Shown here: piece by piece, positions 1 to 8,694 of the stretch
How the letters are laid out: every line of letters starts with the position of its first letter
Numbering within the stretch: position 1 is the stretch's first letter
DNA from: Thalassospira marina
GTDB taxonomy: Bacteria > Pseudomonadota > Alphaproteobacteria > Rhodospirillales > Thalassospiraceae
Length of the DNA: 64,000 bases
Assembly: GCF_002844375.1 (NCBI RefSeq)
Contig: NZ_CP024199.1
Location: 2,892,001-2,956,000 of the forward strand
Direction of reading: 5' to 3'
Program-made: the position numbers and the translations under genes
Notes under the pieces: generated by a model
Databases searched by the model: none
Told to the model about the DNA's origin: nothing
The model's input: only the letters and a program-made list of their open reading frames with translations

Positions 1-541
1 CATGTGCTTCGGCTGCGTTTTCCAGCGTACGTTCACGTTCAGAAGATGCATTACCAGCCGGTGCCGATGCTTCGGGAACGGCGGTATAGCCTTTCATGCG
101 ATCAGGCAGCGGCTCGACCAGATCGGCAATGGTTTTGCCCTGGCTTGAAAGATAGTACCAGCCACCATAGGCAACGATGCCCAAAACAGCCGCAATCAGC
201 ATCATCGCGCCACCAGGAACCCGGCTTTCCTGCACAGGTTTGGGAAAGCTCAACTGGCTGCGCACGGCGGGCGCATTGCTTTCTTCCTTGTAGCGACGGA
301 CAATTTCTTTGCCATCCAGGCCAAGATGCTCTGCATACCCCTTCACAAAGCCCAGCCCATACGGCCCGCCCGGAAGGGCGTCGTAATCACTGTTTTCAAT
401 CGCTTCCAGATAGACTTTGCGAATCCGCAAAAGCTGCGCAACACCGTCAAGGGTCTGGCCATGCGTCGTCCGCGTGTGACGCAAAAGCCGCCCGACAGTC
501 ATCGATTCAGCGTTTAAATTAGCCTGTGGTTCCATACTCAT
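1..541 (-). CDS. RodZ-like helix-turn-helix membrane protein (partial, C-terminus beyond window)
   Basis: This gene reads off the left edge of the window. My translation of the minus strand from the ATG at 541 has no stop to position 1 (about 180 codons). Residues 14-80 form a RodZ-type Cro/C1-like helix-turn-helix (TVGRLLRHTR, then GPYGLGFVKGYAEHLGL, the typical RodZ 'fvkGYar.l' segment). It is followed by a polar stretch and one transmembrane helix near residues 108-130 (MMLIAAVLGIVAYGGWYYL). In RodZ proteins this topology places the HTH in the cytoplasm and a C-terminal domain in the periplasm, linking MreB to the envelope. A second ATG at 535 is a possible start. The gene follows ptsP on the same strand after a 162-bp gap. 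Confidence 0.75.
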   Translation of the reverse strand, partial: MSMEPQANLNAESMTVGRLLRHTRTTHGQTLDGVAQLLRIRKVYLEAIENSDYDALPGGPYGLGFVKGYAEHLGLDGKEIVRRYKEESNAPAVRSQLSFPKPVQESRVPGGAMMLIAAVLGIVAYGGWYYLSSQGKTIADLVEPLPDRMKGYTAVPEASAPAGNASSERERTLENAAEAH

Positions 542-703
542 ATCATTTGAAGGCACACTTCCGGGCAACGGTTTAAAACGCAAACGCCCTCTTGGTGGCA
601 CTCCCAAATGATCTTCCTTTCGCTTTCCGATCGCCAACTCCCGCACCCCCACGTTACGATCCAGCAACAAACTAGCAAATACCCCAGCCAAAAGCGATTT
701 TTT

Positions 704-2983
704 TTAAAGTTTTACACCGTGATCTATTGCGAAAGCCTTAAGACGGGACCTAAGACTTTTGCTGGGGCTGTCGAGGAGCGACAGAACGTATTGTTCAACA
801 CTTTTTGCATTCATGCTCCTGACCATCTCCTTGACCGGACCAACCGATGCCGGCGCCATTGACAAACGCCGGACCCCAAGCCCGATCAATGCCATCGCCT
901 CCAATGGTCGCCCGGCCATTTCACCACAAATGGTCAGGCGCACATTCCGGTCATCACACAGTTCCACAAGGTGCTTCAGGAAACTGAAAACACCCGGCGA
1001 CAAAGTGTCATAGCGACCTTCAAGACGCGGATTCCCACGATCTGCGGCAAACATGAACTGAAGCAGGTCATTGGTACCCACCGAAAGAAAATCCACCTGG
1101 CCCAACAGGCTGTTTGCCTGCCACACCAGCGCGGGAACTTCCAGCATCGCACCTACCTTGACCGAACGCGGCACAAATCCACGCCCGGCTTCACGTTCAA
1201 GCTGCCGGTCAAGCAGTTCTCTGGCAGCCCTGAATTCCGCCACCTCTGCTATCATCGGGAACATGACATGCAAATCCCGGTCATGTGCTGCGCGGATCAG
1301 GGCACGCAACTGGTGCACCAAAACCGCCGGTCGATCCAGGGTTATCCGGATAGACCGCCAACCCATGGCCGGATTTTCTTCTGTCATATCCTGCCAATAG
1401 GGCAATAATTTGTCACCGCCCACATCCAGGGTCCGAAAAACAACCGGTCGTCCTTCGGCCTGTTCGAAAATGCGGTTATAAAGCCGTGTCTGGTCCTCGA
1501 TATCGGGCATGGCCGATCGCACCATGAACGGTATCTCGGTCCGGTAAAGGCCGATGCCATCAGCTCCGCTTTCAATCACATGCGGTACGTCAATCAGCAA
1601 ACCGGCATTGATATTCAGCGAAATATTAACATCATCATGGGTTTGCGCAGGCAAATCACGCATCTGCGCATAAAGTGCCTTGCGTTCCGCCCGTGCCTTT
1701 AACGCACCATCAATAACCGCACGGACATCCTCGCTGGGACGGACAAATAACTGCGCATTATCGGCATCAACGATTAACGGATCACCGCCTTCGACCTTGT
1801 CCAAAACGCCCTTTACACCGCCCAGAACGGGAATATCAAGGGCACGCGCAACAATGGCGACATGCGATGTATGCGACCCTTCCTCAAGGGCAAGGCCCCG
1901 CAAACGGGTATGGTCATAATCAAGCAGTTCCGCCGGGCCAATATTGCGCGCCACGAGAATGATATCATCGGGCAAATTGCCAAAGGCCGGGGACTGAAAC
2001 TGGCCGGACAAATGCTGCAACAGGCGGTTTGCCAGATCTTCAAGGTCGTGCAGGCGTTCGCGCAAATAGGGGTCTGTCACCTGTGCCATGCGCGCGCGGG
2101 TATCATCATGCACCTTTTGCACGGCGGCTTCGGCCGTCAGGCCGGTATTGACCGCTTCGGTAATGCGGTTCAGCCAGCCGGTATCCTTGGCAATCATCCG
2201 ATAGGCGTCAAGGATATCGCCGGTATCTTCACCGCCGCCCAGGTCAATATCGCCAACCGCCTCGACCATGCGATCCAGGTGTTTTTGCAATCCGCGCATG
2301 GCTTCGCGCAGGCGCGTCAGTTCCTCCTGCGGGTCTTCGGCCACCATGCGATCAATAACAATGCGCGGTTCATGCAAAACCGCCGTACCCTTGCCGATAC
2401 CCGGCGCCAGCCGCGCACCCGACAGGCGTAACGGCAACAGGGCAATGCCATCCGCCGGGATCAGCTCGTCACGGTTGACCAGCTCGCCGCCCGCCACCAT
2501 TTCGGCCAGGACCATGGCGACGTTTTCAAGGGCTTCCTGTTCGTCTTCGGTATATTGGCGTTCGGTGCGGTTCTGCACGGCCAGAACACCAATAATCCGG
2601 CCACCACGCAGGATCGGCACGCCGATCATGGAATGGTAAATTTCTTCACCGGTTTCCGGGCGATAGGCAAAATTCGGATGCGACTGTGCATCGCGCAAAT
2701 TAAGCGGCCGGGCATGTGCGGCCACATAACCGACAATCCCCTCGCCGGTGCGCAGGCGCGTGCGGTGCACGGCCTCGGCAGCAAGGCCACATGTGGCAAA
2801 AAGTTCAAGCACCTCGCCCGCCCGCATCACATAGACCGAACACACTTCGGCAACCATATCGGCTGCGATAATGGTTACGATCTTGCCCAGGCGTTCTTCT
2901 GCGCTGCCCGGTCCGGCCATGACATCGCGCACCCGTTTCAACAGGCGACGCGGACCGGTAACTGCGGCGGGCGAAATGCTCAT
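704..2983 (-). CDS. ptsP: Phosphoenolpyruvate-protein phosphotransferase PtsP (Enzyme I-Ntr)
   Basis: This is the first enzyme of the nitrogen phosphotransferase system. It autophosphorylates with PEP and passes the phosphate to NPr, acting in regulation rather than sugar uptake. The 759-aa protein has an N-terminal GAF domain (about residues 15-165), the PTS enzyme I N-terminal and phosphohistidine domains (the swivelling histidine is H374 in GSHTSHVAIVA) and a C-terminal PEP-binding TIM barrel with the acid/base cysteine in TICGEMAGRP. The GAF domain and length separate it from sugar-type PtsI. It starts 5 bp after the upstream flavin oxidoreductase stop, so the two are probably co-transcribed. 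The ribosome binding site is weak. Confidence 0.95.
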   Translation of the reverse strand: MSISPAAVTGPRRLLKRVRDVMAGPGSAEERLGKIVTIIAADMVAEVCSVYVMRAGEVLELFATCGLAAEAVHRTRLRTGEGIVGYVAAHARPLNLRDAQSHPNFAYRPETGEEIYHSMIGVPILRGGRIIGVLAVQNRTERQYTEDEQEALENVAMVLAEMVAGGELVNRDELIPADGIALLPLRLSGARLAPGIGKGTAVLHEPRIVIDRMVAEDPQEELTRLREAMRGLQKHLDRMVEAVGDIDLGGGEDTGDILDAYRMIAKDTGWLNRITEAVNTGLTAEAAVQKVHDDTRARMAQVTDPYLRERLHDLEDLANRLLQHLSGQFQSPAFGNLPDDIILVARNIGPAELLDYDHTRLRGLALEEGSHTSHVAIVARALDIPVLGGVKGVLDKVEGGDPLIVDADNAQLFVRPSEDVRAVIDGALKARAERKALYAQMRDLPAQTHDDVNISLNINAGLLIDVPHVIESGADGIGLYRTEIPFMVRSAMPDIEDQTRLYNRIFEQAEGRPVVFRTLDVGGDKLLPYWQDMTEENPAMGWRSIRITLDRPAVLVHQLRALIRAAHDRDLHVMFPMIAEVAEFRAARELLDRQLEREAGRGFVPRSVKVGAMLEVPALVWQANSLLGQVDFLSVGTNDLLQFMFAADRGNPRLEGRYDTLSPGVFSFLKHLVELCDDRNVRLTICGEMAGRPLEAMALIGLGVRRLSMAPASVGPVKEMVRSMNAKSVEQYVLSLLDSPSKSLRSRLKAFAIDHGVKL

Positions 2984-2988
2984 CAGAT

Positions 2989-4017
2989 TTAAATGTCTCT
3001 TTGTGCGAAGGACTGAACGGCCTGATCGACCAGTTCGGCCAGAATTTCAGATGCCGGCTGTTCTTTCTTTACCATACCAACCGATTGTCCCGCCATGACA
3101 GATCCATTCTCAACGTCCCCGTCAACCACGGCACGGCGAAGCGCGCCCGCCCAGAAATGTTCGATTTCCAGTTGTGCTTCGCCCTGTTCTACATGACCGG
3201 CACGGAACTTTTCAATGACTTCGCGCTGCACATTCATGAAGGCTTCGGTGCCCTTGTTATTCAGGGCGCGCACCGGGATCACCGGGAAGCGGTCATCAAG
3301 CTGAACGGTGGTTACAGCTTCGCGCGCACTGGCACGGATAAACGCCTTTTTAAAGGCCGGATGGGCAATGCATTCGCTGGCACATACCAGGCGGGTTCCC
3401 ACCTGCACGCCAGAAGCCCCCATTTCCAGCAGCGACGCAATCGCTTCGCCGCGGCCAATACCACCGGCGCAGAAAATCGGCACATCGCGAATTTCGGGCA
3501 GAATTTCCTGGGCCAGCACGGTCAGCGATACCGGGCCAACATGCCCACCTGCTTCGCTGCCTTCAATCACCAGGGCATCGGCACCCGACCGCGTCAGTTT
3601 CTTTGCCAGCACCAGGGCCGGGGCAAAACACACAACCTTGGCAAATTCCTTGACCGCCTTGATCGAATTGGATGACGGCAACCCACCGGCCAGAACCACA
3701 TGCCCCACATTCTGTTCGCGGCAAACAGCGATCAGGTCGTCAAGCTGCGGGTGCATGGTAATCAGGTTAACGCCAAAGGGCTTGCTGGTCATTTCCTTGG
3801 TCGCGGCGATTTCCGCAGCCAGCAGTTCCGGCCCCATCGAACCACAGGCAATTACGCCAAAGCCACCGGCATTCGACACCGCAGCAACAAGGTGACGTTC
3901 GGAAACCCACGACATCGCACCGGCCATAATGGCATATTCGGTCCCCAGAAATTCCTTGCCGGGTGCCCACAATTTTTCAAGGCGGTTGCGTGCTGCCGCA
4001 AATTTCGGATCGTTCAT
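2989..4017 (-). CDS. NAD(P)H-dependent flavin oxidoreductase / nitronate monooxygenase family
   Basis: The protein is a TIM-barrel FMN enzyme of the 2-nitropropane dioxygenase / nitronate monooxygenase superfamily, which oxidises alkyl nitronates or acts as an enoyl reductase-like flavoprotein. An N-terminal block (AIMAGAMSWVSE, then AVSNAGGFGVIA), the glycine-rich FMN phosphate site (EGSEAGGHVGPV) and FCAGGIGRGEAI are all visible. I chose the ATG at 4017 (about 342 aa), which matches the usual MNDPxFxxAR start and has a GGGG stretch upstream; an in-frame GTG at 4050 is possible. The substrate cannot be deduced. It lies immediately upstream of ptsP. Confidence 0.85.
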   Translation of the reverse strand: MNDPKFAAARNRLEKLWAPGKEFLGTEYAIMAGAMSWVSERHLVAAVSNAGGFGVIACGSMGPELLAAEIAATKEMTSKPFGVNLITMHPQLDDLIAVCREQNVGHVVLAGGLPSSNSIKAVKEFAKVVCFAPALVLAKKLTRSGADALVIEGSEAGGHVGPVSLTVLAQEILPEIRDVPIFCAGGIGRGEAIASLLEMGASGVQVGTRLVCASECIAHPAFKKAFIRASAREAVTTVQLDDRFPVIPVRALNNKGTEAFMNVQREVIEKFRAGHVEQGEAQLEIEHFWAGALRRAVVDGDVENGSVMAGQSVGMVKKEQPASEILAELVDQAVQSFAQRDI

Positions 4018-4050
4018 ATAGTTATACCCCAATGCAGAAATGCAGGGCAC

Positions 4051-4447
4051 CGTTTGGTCCCTGCGAGGGTGAGCCCCATAAATATGACTGCAACGGCAGT
4101 CAGCATGACTGAAAAATACAAGGAATAGCCGCCAGACAGGACATCATCCCGATCAGGCAGTTTGACGCAGTGGGCCGCGTTCAAACGGGCTTTCCTTCGG
4201 ATCGCCCCCATTTGCACGGTCTGCCTTATCGCAAAATCCGGGACAATATTTTATCGTCCCCTGGCTTTGCTTCGCCCATCCGCACAAATCCGGGCGACCA
4301 TTCCGGTCATATTTATGGGTCTGCACCCTATTCATCATAATGGCCGGAACAAAATGTTCCAGCCCATATATGTTTTAAATATCGACCGTTTAACACCGCC
4401 TTAATCGCAAAACAATCAGGCGGTGTTATCTATTTTTTCCAAACGCC
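4051..4447. other. Intergenic region between lysC and the flavin oxidoreductase
   Basis: Short open frames on both strands here lack coding character. The only structure I see is the hairpin next to lysC, listed separately. A promoter for the nmo-ptsP pair should lie in this region, but I cannot place it. Confidence 0.5.
4392..4427. terminator. Stem-loop after lysC
   Basis: A perfect 10-bp inverted repeat (AACACCGCCT / AGGCGGTGTT) flanks a 16-nt loop and starts about 20 bp beyond the lysC stop. The T-tract (4433-4438) is on the plus-strand side, so for lysC itself the hairpin lacks a U-run. It may be a weak lysC terminator or a barrier to antisense transcription. Confidence 0.45.
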
Positions 4448-5668
4448 TTATTCGGCATCCAGTCCATATGCCGTATGCAGGGCGCGCACGGCCAGTTCGG
4501 TGTATTCTTCGGCGATCAGAACGCTGACCTTGATTTCCGATGTGGAAATGACCTGGATGTTGATGCCCTTTTCCGACAGGGTTTCAAACATCTTGCGGGC
4601 CACGCCAACATGGGAACGCATGCCAACACCAATGATCGAAACCTTGGTCACGTCAGACGTGCTTAACAGTTCCTGATAATTGATCTTTTCGCGGTTGCCT
4701 TCAATCACCTGCAGCGCGCGCTGGAATTCGCCGCGCGGCACGGTAAAGGTCATATCCGTGCTGTTGCCATTTTCCGATATGTTCTGAACGATCATATCGA
4801 CATTGATATTGGCTTCGGCCAGCGGGCCAAAAATGGTGGCAGCCGTCCCCGGCTTGTCGGCAACCTTTACCAGGGTGATCTTGGCTTCGTCCCGGCTATA
4901 GGCAATTCCGCTAACGACTTCCTGTTCCACGATTTCGTCCTCGTCTACAACAAGTGTACCTTCTGCATCACTAAAGGTCGACCGCACCTGCACCCGGACG
5001 CGATGGTTCATTGCCATCTCGACGGAACGGGTTTGCAGGACTTTTGCACCCAGTGATGCCAGTTCCAGCATTTCTTCGTATGTAATTTTTTCGATCTTGC
5101 GCGCTTTGGGCACAATGCGCGGGTCGGTGGTGTAAACACCATCCACATCGGTATAGATGTCGCAGCGATCCGCCCTTAAGGCTGCTGCCAGCGCCACCGC
5201 CGAGGTATCAGACCCGCCACGCCCCAGCGTGGTGATACGGTTATCCGGTGCAATCCCCTGGAAACCGGCCACACAAACAACTTCGCCACCATCAAGGCGT
5301 TTATCAAGTTCGGTTGTGTCGATTTCCTTGATCCGGGCCTTGGCATGTGCGCCATCAGTCTTGATGGGAATCTGCCAGCCCAGCCAGGAACGTGCCGGAA
5401 CATCCATGCTTTGCAGCGCCATCGCCAGCAGGCCAACAGTCACCTGTTCACCCGAAGATACGATCACGTCATATTCGCGCGCATCATAAAGCGGGGATAT
5501 GGCATCGGCCCAGCCAACCAGTTCGTTGGTTTTGCCCGACATCGCCGAAACAACAACAGCAACCTGGTTACCGGCGTCAACTTCGCTTTTGACGCGACGG
5601 GCAACATTCTTGATCTTTTCAATATCAGCGACGGATGTGCCGCCGAACTTCATGACAATACGGGCCAT
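4448..5668 (-). CDS. lysC: Aspartate kinase
   Basis: It phosphorylates L-aspartate, the first step to lysine, threonine, methionine and diaminopimelate. The 406-aa length is that of the monofunctional class. The N-terminal kinase domain opens with MKFGGTSVA and contains the TLGRGGSDTSAVALA substrate/ATP segment. Two ACT domains in the C-terminal 150 residues (around TLVKVADKPGTAA and VSIIGVGMRSHVG) serve feedback inhibition. No internal start for a separate beta subunit is obvious, although this class often has one. It is divergent from the HAD gene across about 325 bp and is probably transcribed alone. Confidence 0.96.
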   Translation of the reverse strand: MARIVMKFGGTSVADIEKIKNVARRVKSEVDAGNQVAVVVSAMSGKTNELVGWADAISPLYDAREYDVIVSSGEQVTVGLLAMALQSMDVPARSWLGWQIPIKTDGAHAKARIKEIDTTELDKRLDGGEVVCVAGFQGIAPDNRITTLGRGGSDTSAVALAAALRADRCDIYTDVDGVYTTDPRIVPKARKIEKITYEEMLELASLGAKVLQTRSVEMAMNHRVRVQVRSTFSDAEGTLVVDEDEIVEQEVVSGIAYSRDEAKITLVKVADKPGTAATIFGPLAEANINVDMIVQNISENGNSTDMTFTVPRGEFQRALQVIEGNREKINYQELLSTSDVTKVSIIGVGMRSHVGVARKMFETLSEKGINIQVISTSEIKVSVLIAEEYTELAVRALHTAYGLDAE

Positions 5669-5993
5669 GAAAATTCCCCGTTATGCTTGCCTGCACATCT
5701 CGCCAACCGAAATGCCAGGTCTTTTGTTTCCGCCAGTTTCACAGGTCACAGGCCTGCGCTAAAGTCAGGCCCTGATCAAGGCGGCGATATCAATACTGCC
5801 ATAATGCTTGCGAAACAAGCATGAAGGCATTGTTAAGCCACCCAAGCGCGATTTTTGACCAATGATCTTTCGCAAAACTTAAAATACCGCATAAACTTTG
5901 ACCAAATCCCGGACAAACGCGAAATTTTCATGCGTAATAACCCGGATATCTGAATTTAATTGCTTATCCGCCCCAAAATGCCGGAGCCACCCG

Positions 5994-6680
5994 ATGCCCA
6001 CACTACCCCCATCCGCCCCATTATCACATTCCGTTGCAAAGCCCGCTGGCGGGCAAAAAATGGTGATCTTTGATGTGGGTGAAACACTGGTCAGTGAAAC
6101 CGCCATCTGGCATCGCATTGCCAGCCATCTGGACCTGCCACCTTTTACGGTGTCGGCGGCAGCGGGCATTGCCCTGGCGCGCAATTTCGGCTTTGAAGCC
6201 ATCCTCAAACAGCTTGGCGATTTTTCAGCCATCGCGGGCGAACCCTGGCGCCGCCCCGATCTTTTGTCTTTCACCGCCGATGACCTGTATGACGATGTTT
6301 TACCCGCTCTGTCACAGCTTGCCGATAACGGCCACAAGCTGGGTATTTGCGGCAACCAGCCCGCATCATCCGAACAGGTGCTGGCCACACTGCCCTGCCA
6401 GATCGACTGGCTTTCAAGTTCGGCCCGGTTAAAATGCAAAAAGCCCGACCCTGCCTTTTTCCGGGCCATTATCGAACAAACCGGCCACACGCCAGCCGAT
6501 ATCATTTATGTTGGCGACCGGCTTGATAACGATATTTACCCCGCCCTTGACCACGGCATGGGTGCTGTTTGGCTGTTGCGCGGCCCATGGTCATTTGCCC
6601 AATGGCAGGAAAATGGTGTGCCAAATGGCATTTCCGCCATCAGGTCCCTTGCCGAACTGCCCGCCCTGCTGGCAGCATAA
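5994..6680 (+). CDS. HAD-superfamily hydrolase
   Basis: Haloacid-dehalogenase-like hydrolase of unknown substrate, about 228 aa. Motif I is FDVGETL: the nucleophilic Asp is present, but the +2 general acid Asp of classical phosphatases is replaced by Gly. Motif III lysine lies in CKKPDPAFF and motif IV in VGDRLDNDIYPA, with a helical cap between. I chose the ATG at 5994 because GGAG precedes it by 7 bp; an upstream in-frame ATG at 5898 would add 32 unlikely residues. It is followed 29 bp later by an AraC regulator on the same strand and may be co-transcribed with it. Confidence 0.8.
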   Translation: MPTLPPSAPLSHSVAKPAGGQKMVIFDVGETLVSETAIWHRIASHLDLPPFTVSAAAGIALARNFGFEAILKQLGDFSAIAGEPWRRPDLLSFTADDLYDDVLPALSQLADNGHKLGICGNQPASSEQVLATLPCQIDWLSSSARLKCKKPDPAFFRAIIEQTGHTPADIIYVGDRLDNDIYPALDHGMGAVWLLRGPWSFAQWQENGVPNGISAIRSLAELPALLAA

Positions 6681-6709
6681 CCATCCCTGCCCGCTAACAG
6701 GATCAGCCC

Positions 6710-7780
6710 ATGCCGCCACATCCCAACCCCGCAATGGCCCCAGCCCGCCTGACACCCGGTGATTTCCGCCAAATCGCCAGCCGCCTGCCACGCCCGGCAC
6801 AAGGGGCAGGCCAATTGCAGGTGCCAGGCAACGCAAAGCCGGGTGAAGCAGCCCCAACACAGCCAGGCCGGGTTGAAATTCACGGGCTGTCACGTTTGGG
6901 CAAGCTGATCTTTCGGCAAACCGAAACTCTGCAGGATTACATTGCCGATTTCCCCGCCATTGCCTATCTGATCGATGGCAGCAAGGCGGTTGGCACAAGT
7001 GCCGATGCCCCGCTTGATGAAACCATGCTGCCCGGCCAGGTATTGCTGATCCCGGCAGGATTACCGCTAAGTGTCGTGAATTACCCCGACCTTAAAAGCG
7101 GCCAATATTGCGCACTGGTGCTGGAATTTTCCCCGGACCTGATTGTGCGCTTTACCGCAGCCTACCCGGAAATTCGCGAGTTGATGGCGTCATCCCCGAT
7201 ATCGGGCCCTTCCGGCCTTGTTTTTACCCCGCAAGATGACCTGCTGCGATCCATGATGGCCGTAATGTCCCTGCTTAGCACAGCCGGTGAAAACCACGAC
7301 CGCGCCCTGATCCGTCATCGTTTGATGGAAGTTCTGCTCCTTCTCGCAAAGGCCGGGCAGGCCGGGCCGCTTTTGCTGCCCATTGCCTCGCCCGATATGA
7401 AAGAACGGCTTTGCGCCCTGTTTCGCCTTGCCCCAGCCCGCAAATGGCAAAAAACGCAGCTTGCACATCACCTTGGCACCAGCCCCTCGTCCCTCGACCG
7501 GCAGTTAAAACAGGCAGGCACCAGTTTCCGTGCCCTTCTTGAAAGCGAACGCATGGCCTATGCCGCCCGGCTGCTGGGCCATTCGCATAAGGCAATTGCG
7601 CAAAACAGCAATCATGCCAATACGCCAGAAACGCATCACAGCATTGGCAAACCAGCCCGGCTATTGGCAGTGTCCGACATTGCCTTTATGTGCGGCTATC
7701 AATCGCAATCGGCCTTTGCCCGTGCCTTCACCCGCCATTTTGGCTACAGCCCGACGCAATCGGCACTAAACATGGTGTGA
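6710..7780 (+). CDS. AraC-family transcriptional regulator with a split HTH domain
   Basis: A 356-aa regulator. The N-terminal two-thirds resemble an AraC-type ligand-binding cupin (AraC_N-like). The C-terminal domain holds two helix-turn-helix motifs: KTQLAHHLGTSPSSLDRQLK and VSDIAFMCGYQSQSAFARAF followed by FGYSP. Between them, after RMAYAARLLGHSHK, lies an insertion of roughly 25 polar residues (AQNSNHANTPETHHSIGK) that AraC proteins normally lack, so the helix linking the two motifs is interrupted. The start at 6710 has AGGA upstream. The target and inducer are unknown; the adjacent HAD or PEBP gene is a candidate. Confidence 0.85.
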   Translation: MPPHPNPAMAPARLTPGDFRQIASRLPRPAQGAGQLQVPGNAKPGEAAPTQPGRVEIHGLSRLGKLIFRQTETLQDYIADFPAIAYLIDGSKAVGTSADAPLDETMLPGQVLLIPAGLPLSVVNYPDLKSGQYCALVLEFSPDLIVRFTAAYPEIRELMASSPISGPSGLVFTPQDDLLRSMMAVMSLLSTAGENHDRALIRHRLMEVLLLLAKAGQAGPLLLPIASPDMKERLCALFRLAPARKWQKTQLAHHLGTSPSSLDRQLKQAGTSFRALLESERMAYAARLLGHSHKAIAQNSNHANTPETHHSIGKPARLLAVSDIAFMCGYQSQSAFARAFTRHFGYSPTQSALNMV

Positions 7781-7815
7781 TCGGCACAGCCGACAATCCC
7801 TGCCTGCACTAGCCT

Positions 7816-7840
7816 TGCCTGATCAATGACCGATCAGGCA
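7816..7840. promoter_or_regulatory. Inverted repeat just upstream of the PEBP-gene ribosome binding site
   Basis: Perfect 9-bp arms (TGCCTGATC / GATCAGGCA) flank a 7-nt loop and end directly before the GGAG ribosome binding site of the next gene. There is no T-tract. It could be an operator (for example for the neighbouring AraC protein), an mRNA hairpin limiting translation, or an end signal for the AraC gene. Confidence 0.4.
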
Positions 7841-7850
7841 GGAGCCCCCC

Positions 7851-8504
7851 ATGAATTACAAATTCACAAACACCACCCGCCATTTTGCGAAAAACGGCAC
7901 GTCCATCGCCCGCTTTGGTGCCCGCACCCTGGCAGTTGCCGGGGTCATGCTGGCAGGCATCACACCATCTTTCGCGCTGGAACTGCACAGCAGCGATTTT
8001 GCCCCAAACGGCACCCTCGCCCAACAGCAGGTATTTAATGGCTTTGGCTGCACTGGCGAAAATATCTCGCCCACGCTGGAATGGTCCGATGTGCCCGACG
8101 GCACCCAAAGCTTTGCCCTGATGGTCCATGACCCGGCCGCACCAACCGGCAGTGGCTGGTGGCACTGGGTTGTAATTGATATCCCCGCATCAATGCGCAG
8201 CCTGCCGCAAAATGCTGGTGCCGTGGCCTCAACCGCAACAATGGCGAATGACAGCAAAGGCACGGTGGGCAGTATGGGCGCAATGCGCCAGTTAAAAACC
8301 GATTTTGGCCAGCCCGGTTATGGCGGTCCCTGCCCGCCCCTTGGCGATGCGCCGCATCCCTATAACTTCACCCTGTTTGCACTTGATGTGCCAAAAATCG
8401 ATGTGGATGACACGGCCAGCGCCGCACTGGTCGGCTATATGGTGCATGGACATACCATTGCCAGCACAACACTGACCGGTCTTTATGGCCGCAAGGCACA
8501 ATAA
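7851..8504 (+). CDS. Exported YbhB/YbcL-type PEBP (Raf kinase inhibitor-like) protein
   Basis: A 217-aa phosphatidylethanolamine-binding-protein family member. The PEBP ligand pocket is shown by DPAAPTGSGWWHWVV and by GPCPPLGDAPHPYNF. The N-terminus has a basic stretch and a hydrophobic segment (LAVAGVMLAGITPSFA) ending in a plausible signal peptidase site near residue 42, so the protein is probably periplasmic. The family's role in bacteria is poorly defined. A good GGAG site lies 6 bp before the ATG. Confidence 0.88.
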   Translation: MNYKFTNTTRHFAKNGTSIARFGARTLAVAGVMLAGITPSFALELHSSDFAPNGTLAQQQVFNGFGCTGENISPTLEWSDVPDGTQSFALMVHDPAAPTGSGWWHWVVIDIPASMRSLPQNAGAVASTATMANDSKGTVGSMGAMRQLKTDFGQPGYGGPCPPLGDAPHPYNFTLFALDVPKIDVDDTASAALVGYMVHGHTIASTTLTGLYGRKAQ

Positions 8505-8694
8505 GCAGCATAGGGCACCATGATAGGGCAGGTGGTGGCATATCGCGTCCGCCTGCCCGTCACCTGCCCTTTGCCTACCCCTCGCCCGCCCATAAAAACC
8601 CGGTTGAACAAAGCATATGGTTGCGCCACGCGGGCGGGCCGCGTAAACAGGGCAAAGATCAATTCTGTCATCTGTTGCCCGCCGGAGCCCTGCA

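Noticed and set aside
4..522. Plus-strand open frame of 172 aa at the left edge
   Set aside because: It is antisense to the RodZ-like gene, whose HTH and membrane helix are clear on the minus strand.
4051..4447. Possible lysine riboswitch or leader for lysC
   Set aside because: This region is downstream of lysC. The upstream region (5669-5993) shows no lysine-riboswitch-like fold that I can recognise.
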